A stretch of DNA of 7,186 nt from Flavobacteriales bacterium. Lineage in GTDB: Bacteria > Bacteroidota > Bacteroidia > Flavobacteriales > UBA7312. The notes under the pieces are model-generated. The model saw only the letters and a list, made by a program, of their open reading frames with translations. It searched no databases and was not told where the DNA came from. How positions within the stretch are numbered: position 1 is the first letter of the stretch; each line of letters begins with the position of its first letter. A program made the translations under genes and the position numbers. Location: positions 1 through 7,186 of the forward strand of contig PKDP01000097.1 of NCBI GenBank assembly GCA_002862585.1, read 5' to 3'. This document shows positions 1 through 6,123 of the stretch, in pieces.

Positions 1-189
1 CAAAATTTTGAACAAAATCAGAAAAAAGGTGTGAAAGTAAATAAATTTTAGTGAAATTTGATGGTTTGGATGAAAAAATGTGAATTTTGTCGTTTTGCCC
101 CCTCCTCACTTGACGCTGAAGACATGAACAAGGTATATGAATTAGCTACAAACGTTATAGTTGAAGTTGAACAAGATTTAAAGAAATGA
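1..189 (+). pseudogene. batD: 3' end of BatD-like protein gene, reading frame interrupted (partial)
   Basis: The last 37 codons before the TGA at 187-189 read CEFCRFAP, then a segment ending VYELATNVIVEVEQDLKK. This resembles the C-terminus of BatD proteins, which commonly end with a CEFARFAP-like motif, then VYxxA and an acidic helix. Frame 1 from base 1 also fits (QNFEQNQKKGV, like the helix and 'KGV' that precede this motif), but it meets TAG and TGA at 49-54. Bases 48-77 read LVKFDGLDEK in frame 3. One missing T in the T run 46-49 and one extra A in the A run 73-78 would restore a single open frame with unchanged total length. BatD is a large periplasmic, membrane-anchored protein of the Bacteroidota Bat (aerotolerance) operon, normally directly upstream of batE as here. 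The gene is truncated by the window start. The breaks may be sequence errors near a contig end or real decay; errors seem likelier because both lie in homopolymers. Confidence 0.6.
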
Positions 190-935
190 GACTTAAAATA
201 ACAATCGTATTACTATTTTTTGCTGCTTTAGTGAAAGCCGACTCATACTTGGATAGTCTATTCTTTAAAGGCAATGCACATTACATTGAAGAGCAATACG
301 CTGACGCAATTGATTCTTATAATCAAATATTAGATTCTAACTACGCCTCTTTTGAGCTATACTACAACCTAGGAAATAGCTATTTCCAGTTTGGTAAAAT
401 ACCGAAAAGCATCCTCTACTTTGAAAAAGCTTTACTTCTGGACAAAGGAAATAAGTCATGCCTAAACAATCTAGAATTAGCCAGAAGTAGAATTGAAATG
501 ATTGAGCCTATTCCTAGACTGTTCTACGTGAACTGGTGGAATCTATTCTCTTCATCCTTAAATTTGAACTGGTGGTCAGTTCTTTTAATCATATCTGTTT
601 GGTCAATCTGCATTTTTATTGTCTTATTTTCAAGAAATAGAAAAAAATGGATTTTTAACGTCATTATAAGTTCAATAATCCTTTGTCTAATTTTTGCATT
701 TGCAATGGTCTCGGCTAATAACAAACAAAATAAAGTTTCTGGAATTATAATGACTGACTCTAAACTATACTCCTCTTCAAGTTTAAAATCTGATATCGGT
801 TTGGTTAAAGCAGGAAATAAAGCCATTGTAAAAGAAATATTTACCACTACAGAAAATAATGATGCTGTGTTTATTCATTTGGAAGACGGTCAAACGGCTT
901 ATATTAAAGCCTCTGAAATTAGATTAATCAAATGA
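186..935 (+). CDS. batE: BatE-like TPR and SH3 domain membrane protein
   Basis: The protein has 249 residues. Residues 1-18 form a signal peptide (MRLK, a hydrophobic core, then VKA before DSY). Two tetratricopeptide repeats follow, at about 24-54 and 57-90, with the typical pattern LYYNLGNSYFQFGKIPKSI..FEKALLLD. Next come two membrane segments at about 129-148 and 155-177, separated by a short basic loop (SRNRKKW), and a C-terminal bacterial SH3-like domain at about 184-246. This order (signal, TPR, two membrane segments, SH3) is that of BatE, the last protein of the Bacteroidota Bat operon, which has been linked to aerotolerance and envelope stress. Its biochemical activity is not established. 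The ATG overlaps the stop of the upstream batD remnant (ATGA), and the stop overlaps the next start in the same way, so translational coupling is likely. No Shine-Dalgarno is visible. The SH3 and TPR parts suggest protein or cell-wall binding, which is inference. Confidence 0.85.
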   Translation: MRLKITIVLLFFAALVKADSYLDSLFFKGNAHYIEEQYADAIDSYNQILDSNYASFELYYNLGNSYFQFGKIPKSILYFEKALLLDKGNKSCLNNLELARSRIEMIEPIPRLFYVNWWNLFSSSLNLNWWSVLLIISVWSICIFIVLFSRNRKKWIFNVIISSIILCLIFAFAMVSANNKQNKVSGIIMTDSKLYSSSSLKSDIGLVKAGNKAIVKEIFTTTENNDAVFIHLEDGQTAYIKASEIRLIK

Positions 936-1423
936 AGATAGGTCTTCTTTCAGATACGCACTCTTACTTACACCCAAAGGTTTTTGAGCATTTTAAGGAT
1001 TGTGACGAAATTTGGCACGCAGGAGATATTGGCTCTGAAGAGGTTATCGATAAGCTAAAAGCCTTCAAACCAACCAAAGCCGTAAATGGGAATATTGATA
1101 ATCATAAAATAAGAAGTATTTGCCCTAAGGATTTACGCTTCAATTGTCAAGGCGTAGATGTTTGGATTACGCATATAGGTGGTTATCCCTACAAATATAC
1201 ACCTGCTATAAGAGAAGAACTTGACAAAAATTGCCCGAAACTGTTTATCTGCGGACATTCGCATATTCTAAAGGTGATGTATGACAAAAATCGCGACTTA
1301 CTTCACATGAATCCAGGAGCTGCTGGAAAATATGGAATTCATAAATTCATTACAATGCTTCGTTTTGAAATAATTAATGGAGATATCAAAAACTTGGAGC
1401 TGATAGAACTGGATAAAAATTAA
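932..1423 (+). CDS. YfcE/MJ0936-type metallophosphoesterase
   Basis: This 163-residue protein is a full-length calcineurin-like phosphoesterase of the small YfcE/MJ0936 class, which hydrolyses phosphodiesters with two metal ions; the natural substrate is unknown. All metal-site motifs are present: D8 and H10 (SDTHS), D32 (HAGDIG), N54 (NGNID), H81 (THIGG), and H109 and H111 (CGHSH). NPGA at 127-130 is the usual family motif after the last histidine. There is no signal peptide or membrane segment, so it should be cytoplasmic. The ATG overlaps the batE stop as ATGA, making it the last gene of the bat operon segment here. Such a gene is not a core Bat component, so the functional link is uncertain. 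At its 3' end the TAA shares the palindrome TTAA (1420-1423) with the stop of the convergent DUF4293 gene, leaving no room for a terminator between them. Confidence 0.92.
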   Translation: MKIGLLSDTHSYLHPKVFEHFKDCDEIWHAGDIGSEEVIDKLKAFKPTKAVNGNIDNHKIRSICPKDLRFNCQGVDVWITHIGGYPYKYTPAIREELDKNCPKLFICGHSHILKVMYDKNRDLLHMNPGAAGKYGIHKFITMLRFEIINGDIKNLELIELDKN

Positions 1424-1809
1424 CGTAATCTATCCGCAGATTGAACCAAAGATTCGTCTTTTTTGATAAATCGGTTAGCAATAAGAATCAATACATAAGG
1501 GATAATAAAAACAAACATGCCTTCTTGCGGCATACTCTCCCCTTTTGAGAAAAATAAGATGAAGAATGTAGCTGATACAAACAGTTTTGAAACCTGATTA
1601 AGCAATAATTGTTTTTTCCTATTTTTAAACTGAAAAATAGAATAGAGTAACAAGAAAGAGGAAATCAATATGGTAAGATGAGCATATATAGAGTCGTAAG
1701 TATAGCTCTCAATGTTATTAGCATCGACTGTAACGGCTAATAAATAGGTAATTGCTTGCATAAAAAGTATTGCGAAGAATAGGTAAATGGTCTGAACTCT
1801 TTGAATCAT
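1420..1809 (-). CDS. DUF4293 family integral membrane protein
   Basis: The protein has 129 residues and four predicted membrane segments, at about 7-26, 41-60, 74-88 and 97-112. The start MIQRVQTIYL and the C-terminal tail LIANRFIKKDESLVQSADRLR (residues 109-129) are the signature ends of DUF4293, a Bacteroidota-specific family of unknown function. I recall this family being commonly found divergent from rho in these bacteria, as it is here. It would lie in the inner membrane. By the positive-inside rule the basic loop FKNRKKQ (61-67) and the charged C-terminal tail should be cytoplasmic. The ATG at 1809 is chosen because MIQR is the conserved family start and an in-frame extension is not needed. 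No function can be read from the sequence. The stop codon overlaps that of the convergent phosphoesterase gene. Confidence 0.85.
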   Translation of the reverse strand: MIQRVQTIYLFFAILFMQAITYLLAVTVDANNIESYTYDSIYAHLTILISSFLLLYSIFQFKNRKKQLLLNQVSKLFVSATFFILFFSKGESMPQEGMFVFIIPYVLILIANRFIKKDESLVQSADRLR

Positions 1810-1867
1810 AACAGTAAAATTATAGGATGTAAAATTAAATCATTAAAATTAAACTCTAAACTTGTTT

Positions 1868-1888
1868 TAATACAAATTATTAGTATTA
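1868..1888. promoter_or_regulatory. Small AT-rich inverted repeat in the DUF4293/rho divergent region
   Basis: TAATAC (1868-1873) and GTATTA (1883-1888) form a perfect 6-base inverted repeat around a 9-base centre. It sits near the middle of the 169-bp region (1810-1978) that must hold the promoters of both divergent genes. An operator or a short RNA hairpin is possible, but a repeat this short in such AT-rich DNA can easily be chance. I found no perfect TAnnTTTG box on either strand of this region; TAAACTTG at 1857-1864 on the plus strand is one base off. Confidence 0.2.
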
Positions 1889-1978
1889 TTGCACTCATGA
1901 AAGCCATCTTAGGCTAACTTTTTAAATAAAACACCCACTTTTTTCTTATAATTTACTTCAACAAAACATTAATATCAA

Positions 1979-3415
1979 ATGATTGATATACACACATTAA
2001 ACAAAAAATTATTACCTGAACTTAAAGAAATTGCAAAAACACTAGGCGTACCTAGATATCAGAAGCTCAAAAAACAAGAGCTAGTTTATGAAATCTTAGA
2101 CGTTCAAGCTACTCAATTATCCCTTGAAAAAAAGACAGAGGAAGCTAAAATGAAGGTTACGCAAAATAAGCCAAAGCATAACAATACCAATAAAGGTAAA
2201 AACAATAATACCAATAATAACAGTAACAATAGTAATAATAACAAGAATAATAATAATCCAAACAACAACAAAAATCGTCCGCAAGATGATTTTGAATTTG
2301 ATGGAATTGTAACTGCTGAGGGCGTTTTAGAAATGATGCCTGACGGCTTTGGATTCCTTCGTTCGTCAGATTACCATTACCTAAGTTCTCCAGATGATAT
2401 TTATGTGTCTCACTCACAAGTTAGACTCTTTGGATTAAAAACTGGTGATACCGTAAAAGGTACCGTAAGACCTCCTAAAAAAGGCGAAAAGTACTTTCCG
2501 TTAATTAAGGTGAACAAAATTAACGGTAGAGACCCTAACATCGTAAGAGACAGGGTTCCATTTGAATTTTTGACCCCTTTATTCCCAGATGAGAAATTCA
2601 AACTTACAGATAATGGCAAAAGCTCCTTGTCTACTAGAATGATTGATTTATTCGCTCCTATTGGAAAAGGACAAAGAGGATTAATTGTAGCCCAGCCAAA
2701 AACTGGTAAAACAGTTCTATTAAAGGAAGTAGCAAACGCTATTGCAGCCAATCATCCTGAAGCATACTTGATGATTCTACTTATTGATGAGCGCCCTGAA
2801 GAAGTTACGGATATGGCAAGGAATGTAAATGCTGAAGTTATTGCTTCCACATTTGATGAGCCAGCTGACCGCCACGTTAGAATCGCCAATATCGTCCTTG
2901 AAAAAGCAAAACGATTGGTAGAGTGCGGACATGACGTAGTTATTCTCTTAGACTCAATTACTAGACTAGCTAGAGCCTACAATACTGCTCAACCAGCATC
3001 AGGTAAAATTCTTACTGGTGGTGTGGATGCAAATGCTCTTCAGAAGCCAAAACGTTTCTTTGGTGCTGCTAGAAAAATAGAAAATGGTGGGTCTTTAACT
3101 ATTCTTGCAACTGCTCTTACTGAAACTGGAAGTAAGATGGACGAAGTAATTTTCGAAGAATTTAAAGGTACAGGTAATATGGAGCTGCAATTAGATAGAA
3201 AAATATCTAACAGACGAATATACCCTGCTATCGATGTTACTTCTTCAAGTACACGTAGAGAAGATTTATTACTAGGAAAAGAATTGACGCAAAAAATATG
3301 GGTACTAAGAAATCACCTTGCAGATATGACTCCAGTAGAATCCATCGAGTTTATGAGAGATAGACTACTTAGAACTGAAACTAATGAAGAGTTCATTGTA
3401 ACGATGAACAGCTAA
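1979..3415 (+). CDS. rho: Transcription termination factor Rho with Asn-rich insert
   Basis: Rho is a hexameric RNA-dependent ATPase and helicase that ends transcription and suppresses antisense RNA. The 478 residues divide as follows. The Rho N-terminal helical domain is about 3-42 (LNKKLLPELKEIAKTLGV). A charged linker comes next, then an Asn-rich disordered insert at about 63-99. The cold-shock-type primary RNA-binding domain is about 108-185 (EGVLEMMPDGFGFLRS). The RecA-type ATPase domain runs from about 195 to the end. The P-loop is GLIVAQPKTGKT (234-245), with K244 and T245. Walker B is VVILLDS, ending at D325. The Q-loop region is SGKILTGGVD (341-350), and the R-loop region is FKGTGNMEL (395-403). 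E. coli Rho has 419 residues; most of the excess is the insert, a Bacteroidota trait, modest in size here. All catalytic motifs are intact. The ATG follows an AT-rich leader without a Shine-Dalgarno. Six bases separate its stop from that of the convergent gene. Confidence 0.98.
   Translation: MIDIHTLNKKLLPELKEIAKTLGVPRYQKLKKQELVYEILDVQATQLSLEKKTEEAKMKVTQNKPKHNNTNKGKNNNTNNNSNNSNNNKNNNNPNNNKNRPQDDFEFDGIVTAEGVLEMMPDGFGFLRSSDYHYLSSPDDIYVSHSQVRLFGLKTGDTVKGTVRPPKKGEKYFPLIKVNKINGRDPNIVRDRVPFEFLTPLFPDEKFKLTDNGKSSLSTRMIDLFAPIGKGQRGLIVAQPKTGKTVLLKEVANAIAANHPEAYLMILLIDERPEEVTDMARNVNAEVIASTFDEPADRHVRIANIVLEKAKRLVECGHDVVILLDSITRLARAYNTAQPASGKILTGGVDANALQKPKRFFGAARKIENGGSLTILATALTETGSKMDEVIFEEFKGTGNMELQLDRKISNRRIYPAIDVTSSSTRREDLLLGKELTQKIWVLRNHLADMTPVESIEFMRDRLLRTETNEEFIVTMNS
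2180..2275 (+). repeat. Low-complexity AAC/AAT tract encoding the Rho Asn-rich segment
   Basis: Within rho, codons 68-99 encode 22 Asn in 32 residues, with Lys, Ser, Thr, Pro and Gly between them. The tract is a mixture of AAT and AAC codons with imperfect internal copies of an AACAAT(AAT)ACCAATAA unit at its left end (about 2180-2215). It lies between the N-terminal helical domain and the RNA-binding domain, where Bacteroidota Rho proteins carry a disordered insert. The mixed codons mean it is not a pure trinucleotide array, but it could still change length by replication slippage. Confidence 0.8.
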
Positions 3416-3421
3416 TACTGA

Positions 3422-4242
3422 TTAGTGTATAAGTTTTAACGTAATTTTCTTACCCACTTGTAATTCGGATAGAATAGCGTGTTTATTGTCTTTGTCTATC
3501 AACTCTATTCTTGTGGTGTTATTTACTATTTCTCCTTCGTTTTCGGCAATAATTTGAACAGTATTTACACCTTCCAATAGTTTGTATGTTATTGACTTCT
3601 TTTTGTTCTGCATGGGGTGATTTGATAATATTTTTTCGCCATTAATAATTACAGACATCTTATCGTTATCTTCAATCGCTGAATCCCACATCTGCATTTT
3701 GAATTTTTTGTTAGTCCACTCAATCGAATGTTCATCTCCAGATTTGAGTACAGTTAGATGAATATCATTTCTTTTAGTAATTATCTCTTGAATTTTCTGA
3801 ACCTTAGCAATCTGTTTTTCTAGTTTTGCTTTTTCAGAAATAATAATCGTGCCACTAGCACACATTTCGCCATTCAAATAGTACCCTTTGAAACTCCCTT
3901 CAAATGTTTTCTTACTCTTTCTATTAGCCTCTATTTCTACAAAACAAAAATTACTGATAGGTTCTTCGGATAAAGTGGAAATTACTTGAAATTCTTTAAC
4001 TCTAATTTCTTTTTAGAAATGCTTCCGCTAATTTCACTTTTAGTTTCAAAATTTGTTCCAATACCCGTAATGGAATATCCATTCAAAACACCATTATCAT
4101 TATCGAATATGATTCTATAGCTAATAGGTCGGGTATTTTCAGTAAACAAAAAACCCATGTAATCAAATGATTGACCCAACATAATATAATGTGACAGGAT
4201 GAAAAACCAAGCTAATAATAGTCTTTTGATGAATGTAGTCAT
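3422..4242 (-). pseudogene. Secreted Bacteroidota protein of unknown function, split by a one-base frameshift
   Basis: Two open segments belong to one gene. The first (4242 down to 3982, 86 codons) has a signal peptide at residues 1-24 (MTTFIKRLLL, hydrophobic core, MLGQS) and beta-rich sequence such as ISYRIIFDNDNGVLNGYSITG. It ends LELKNFK-stop. Moving one base back at 3988 gives an uninterrupted continuation, QVISTLSEEPISNFCFVEI and on through FEGSFKGYYLNGEMCASG, into the second segment, which otherwise could begin only at a TTG (3877). One added T near 3988-3991 (minus strand) restores 273 codons. A short helical, Lys-rich stretch lies at about 136-158. The C-terminal part has QMWDSAIEDNDKMSVIING (184-202) and a GVNTVQIIAENEG segment, the beta-sandwich module seen at the end of many secreted Bacteroidota proteins. 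Function is unknown. The shift site is not a classic slippery heptamer, so mutation or sequencing error is likelier than programmed frameshifting. Confidence 0.75.
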
Positions 4243-4250
4243 TAATCGAT

Positions 4251-4278
4251 CAAACTTATTTTTTAGTATCTTAGCAAA
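4251..4278 (-). promoter_or_regulatory. Candidate Bacteroidota-type promoter for the secreted-protein gene
   Basis: On the minus strand TAAGTTTG (4258-4251) is a perfect match to the -7 box TAnnTTTG. TTTG at 4278-4275 could be the -33 element, 16 bases away, slightly short of the usual spacing. Transcription would begin about 3 bases before the ATG at 4242, giving an almost leaderless mRNA, which lowers confidence. Confidence 0.35.
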
Positions 4279-4296
4279 TAAACCATAATTAAAATA

Positions 4297-4653
4297 ATGA
4301 AAAAAATTATATTTATAATAACTGCATTATGTATGGTCAATCTTACATTCGCATCGTTCCCAGTTTCACATTCCTCATTAGAAACTAATATTCAGACTGA
4401 TCAAGTTGATAATGTTATTACTCCAATTTCTACAGCTTCTGGCAACGGATCTGGTTGGGGTATTGCATCATTTGCATGTGGTTTTGTTGGACTTTTTGCT
4501 GGCGCATTAATCTTAGGACCTCTAGCCATTATATTTGGTGCACTCGGGCTTAAGAAAAAACTAAGAGGTTTAGCAATTGCAGGTTTAATACTGGGTATTT
4601 TAGAACTATTGATTATAGGTCTACTCATTGGTATAATATTAGCCGCTGTTTAG
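4297..4653 (+). CDS. Small secreted/membrane protein, DUF4190-like
   Basis: The protein has 118 residues. Residues 1-19 look like a signal peptide (MKKIIFIITALCMVNLTFA before SFP). A polar linker (20-51) rich in Ser and Thr follows and ends GNGSGWG. Two hydrophobic helices then come at about 55-82 and 91-117, joined by the basic turn LKKKLRG (85-91). The pattern GIASFACGFVGLF, then LGPLAIIFGALGL and RGLAIAGLILGI, is that of DUF4190-like proteins, where two Gly-rich helices flank a short basic loop. Their function is unknown. In Bacteroidota, versions with a signal peptide in front are common. The gene stands alone: divergent from the broken secreted-protein gene (54-bp gap) and followed by a hairpin terminator. 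TATCTTAG (4267-4274) is one base off the TAnnTTTG box and could be its promoter, but this is weak. Confidence 0.75.
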   Translation: MKKIIFIITALCMVNLTFASFPVSHSSLETNIQTDQVDNVITPISTASGNGSGWGIASFACGFVGLFAGALILGPLAIIFGALGLKKKLRGLAIAGLILGILELLIIGLLIGIILAAV

Positions 4654-4673
4654 ATGTCAATTCCATTTATTGT

Positions 4674-4703
4674 AAAAGCTCATCATTTTGAAGAGCTTTT
4701 TTT
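4674..4703. terminator. Bidirectional intrinsic terminator between the DUF4190-like gene and mpl
   Basis: AAAAGCTC (4674-4681) pairs perfectly with GAGCTTTT (4693-4700) across an 11-base loop. On the plus strand the T run continues to 4703, seven T in all. On the minus strand the hairpin starts immediately after the mpl stop codon and ends in four T, so it can serve both convergent genes, better in the plus direction. Confidence 0.8.
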
Positions 4704-6051
4704 ATGAAAATAATTTAAAAGAAAAATCATCAAAATCCATACCATCAAAATTTCCGGAACTCATCATTAGAAGGTTTTTGTTTTCCCAGTCATTTGAGAT
4801 TAGATAAGCTTCTAGTTCATCAGTATTCGTAAAAACCTTTAAATCTTTTCTATCAAACGCTTTATTCACTTCATTTATACTTATTTCTTCTAATTTCTTA
4901 TGCTCTATAGCTTTTTTACTAAAGAATACTATGGCTTCATCGGGAGTATCCATACAGCCTTTATACTCCTTCAAGAAAGCTTTATTAAGACTAGAGAAGG
5001 TGTGCAATTCCATACAAGCAATTAGTTTTCGATTTGAAAACTGCTTTTTCATTGCTGTTGATGTTGCTTTTAGCTTTGATGGAGAATGAGCAAAATCCTT
5101 ATACATAGCAGACTTAGTGTTTTTTCTTACCAACTCTAATCGATTAGAAGCACCTTTAAAGCTTTGAATAGCCTCATAAAATTGTTCCTTACTAACGCCT
5201 AGTTCTTGGCAAACTAATCGAGCTGCATTCATGTTTTGCAAATTATGTTCACCAAATACCATAAGAGGAATTCTTTCATTGTCATCGACTAGATAACTTA
5301 CTCCATTTTCAATTTCATGAGGTGGGGTAGCATAAGCCTTTAGTCTACATTTTGATTTTTCATTTGCTAATTTGCTCAAAACCTCATCCGTTTCACAATA
5401 AATCAGCACTTCTTTAACATCCTCTTTAAATATCCTGAACTGCTCAACGTAGTTTTCAAATGTTGGAAATACGTTGATGTGATCCCAAGCAATACCACTC
5501 AATACTGCAATATGGGGCTTATACCAATGAAATTTTGGTCTTCTATCAATAGGAGAAGATAAATACTCATCACCTTCTAAAATGATTATTGGAGCCTCTT
5601 TTGTAAGCTTTACCATTGTATCAAAGGCCTCGAGTTGAGCACCTAACATAAAATCACAATCTAATTGTATATAATTAAGTACATGCAATAGCATAGCAGT
5701 AATGGATGTTTTTCCATGACTACCTCCCATTACTACACGTTTTTTAGTCTTACTTTGCTCATAAATATATTCAGGATATGAAAAAATAGGAATATTTAAC
5801 TCCTGAGCCCTTAACAGTTCAGGGTTATCAATTCGAGCATGCATTCCAAGAATAATAGCATCTAAGTCTTTATGAATTTTATTAGTAAACCAACCCATTT
5901 TTTCAGGCAATAAGCCGTGAGAATCTAATCGACTTTTTGAAGGCTCAAAAATAGCATCATCCGATCCACTTACTTCAAAACCTTTATGATGAAGAGCTAA
6001 AGCCATATTGTGCATTGCACTCCCTCCAATTGCGATTAAATGTACTTTCAT
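4702..6051 (-). CDS. mpl: UDP-N-acetylmuramate:L-alanyl-gamma-D-glutamyl-meso-diaminopimelate ligase
   Basis: Mpl joins the recycled tripeptide L-Ala-gamma-D-Glu-meso-Dap to UDP-MurNAc with ATP, returning murein peptides to cell-wall synthesis in the cytoplasm. The 449 residues (E. coli Mpl has 457) show the three Mur ligase domains. The N-terminal Rossmann domain begins HLIAIGGSAMHNMALAL, the MHN feature separating Mpl from MurC. The central ATPase domain has the P-loop GGSHGKTS (109-116), LEGDEYL (158-164) and SGIAWDHINVF (185-195). The C-terminal domain has FGEHN (266-270), FKGASNRLE (298-306), DFAHSP (319-324) and SSGNFDG (431-437). The ATG at 6051 is the family start; no Shine-Dalgarno is visible. 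The minus-strand sequence TAGATTTA (6072-6065) is one base off the TAnnTTTG box. The gene is monocistronic here, convergent with the DUF4190-like gene and divergent from the MBL-fold gene. Mpl is often mislabelled as MurC; the start motif argues against that. Confidence 0.93.
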   Translation of the reverse strand: MKVHLIAIGGSAMHNMALALHHKGFEVSGSDDAIFEPSKSRLDSHGLLPEKMGWFTNKIHKDLDAIILGMHARIDNPELLRAQELNIPIFSYPEYIYEQSKTKKRVVMGGSHGKTSITAMLLHVLNYIQLDCDFMLGAQLEAFDTMVKLTKEAPIIILEGDEYLSSPIDRRPKFHWYKPHIAVLSGIAWDHINVFPTFENYVEQFRIFKEDVKEVLIYCETDEVLSKLANEKSKCRLKAYATPPHEIENGVSYLVDDNERIPLMVFGEHNLQNMNAARLVCQELGVSKEQFYEAIQSFKGASNRLELVRKNTKSAMYKDFAHSPSKLKATSTAMKKQFSNRKLIACMELHTFSSLNKAFLKEYKGCMDTPDEAIVFFSKKAIEHKKLEEISINEVNKAFDRKDLKVFTNTDELEAYLISNDWENKNLLMMSSGNFDGMDFDDFSFKLFS

Positions 6052-6095
6052 TGATAAAAAATTATAAATCTAAATTATAGATAATTAACATTTTA

Positions 6096-6103
6096 TACAT
6101 TTG
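6096..6103 (+). promoter_or_regulatory. Promoter -7 box of the MBL-fold hydrolase gene
   Basis: TACATTTG matches the Bacteroidota TAnnTTTG box exactly. Transcription would start near 6109-6111, giving a leader of about 14 bases before the ATG at 6124. No TTG-type -33 element is visible at the usual distance upstream (roughly 6070-6080). Confidence 0.5.
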
Positions 6104-6123
6104 AAAAAATTAAACTTTTCAAC

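Noticed and set aside
61..189. Separate small gene starting at ATG 61 (42 codons)
   Set aside because: Its sequence matches the end of a BatD protein and it overlaps batE by ATGA as operon neighbours do. It is better explained as the tail of an interrupted batD.
1902..1923. AGCC-ATCTTA-GGCT hairpin followed by AACTTTTT upstream of rho, as an attenuator
   Set aside because: The stem is only 4 bases and the T run is offset by three bases. It is too weak to call.
2157..2417. Open frame antisense to the Asn-rich part of rho, giving a Tyr/Cys-rich peptide
   Set aside because: It is a by-product of the AAC/AAT repeat read on the other strand. There is no family resemblance, and rho occupies this DNA with full conservation.
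3409..3430. ATAC...GTAT inverted repeat across the rho stop and the convergent stop, as a terminator
   Set aside because: The 4-base stem has a mismatch next to it and no T run, so it does not qualify.
3422..3877. Independent 151-residue protein starting at TTG 3877
   Set aside because: The frame continues upstream without a stop to about 3988 and joins the signal-peptide-bearing segment, so the TTG is an internal codon of one broken gene.
3982..3994. Programmed -1 ribosomal frameshift in the secreted-protein gene
   Set aside because: The sequence AAG AAT TTC AAG TAA has no X XXY YYZ heptamer, and no clear downstream structure was seen.
5080..5100. DxAHSP instead of DxAHHP in Mpl as a loss of a key residue
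   Set aside because: I recall DFAHSPSK as a common form in Bacteroidota Mpl, and the rest of the motif set is intact, so this is probably lineage-typical variation.
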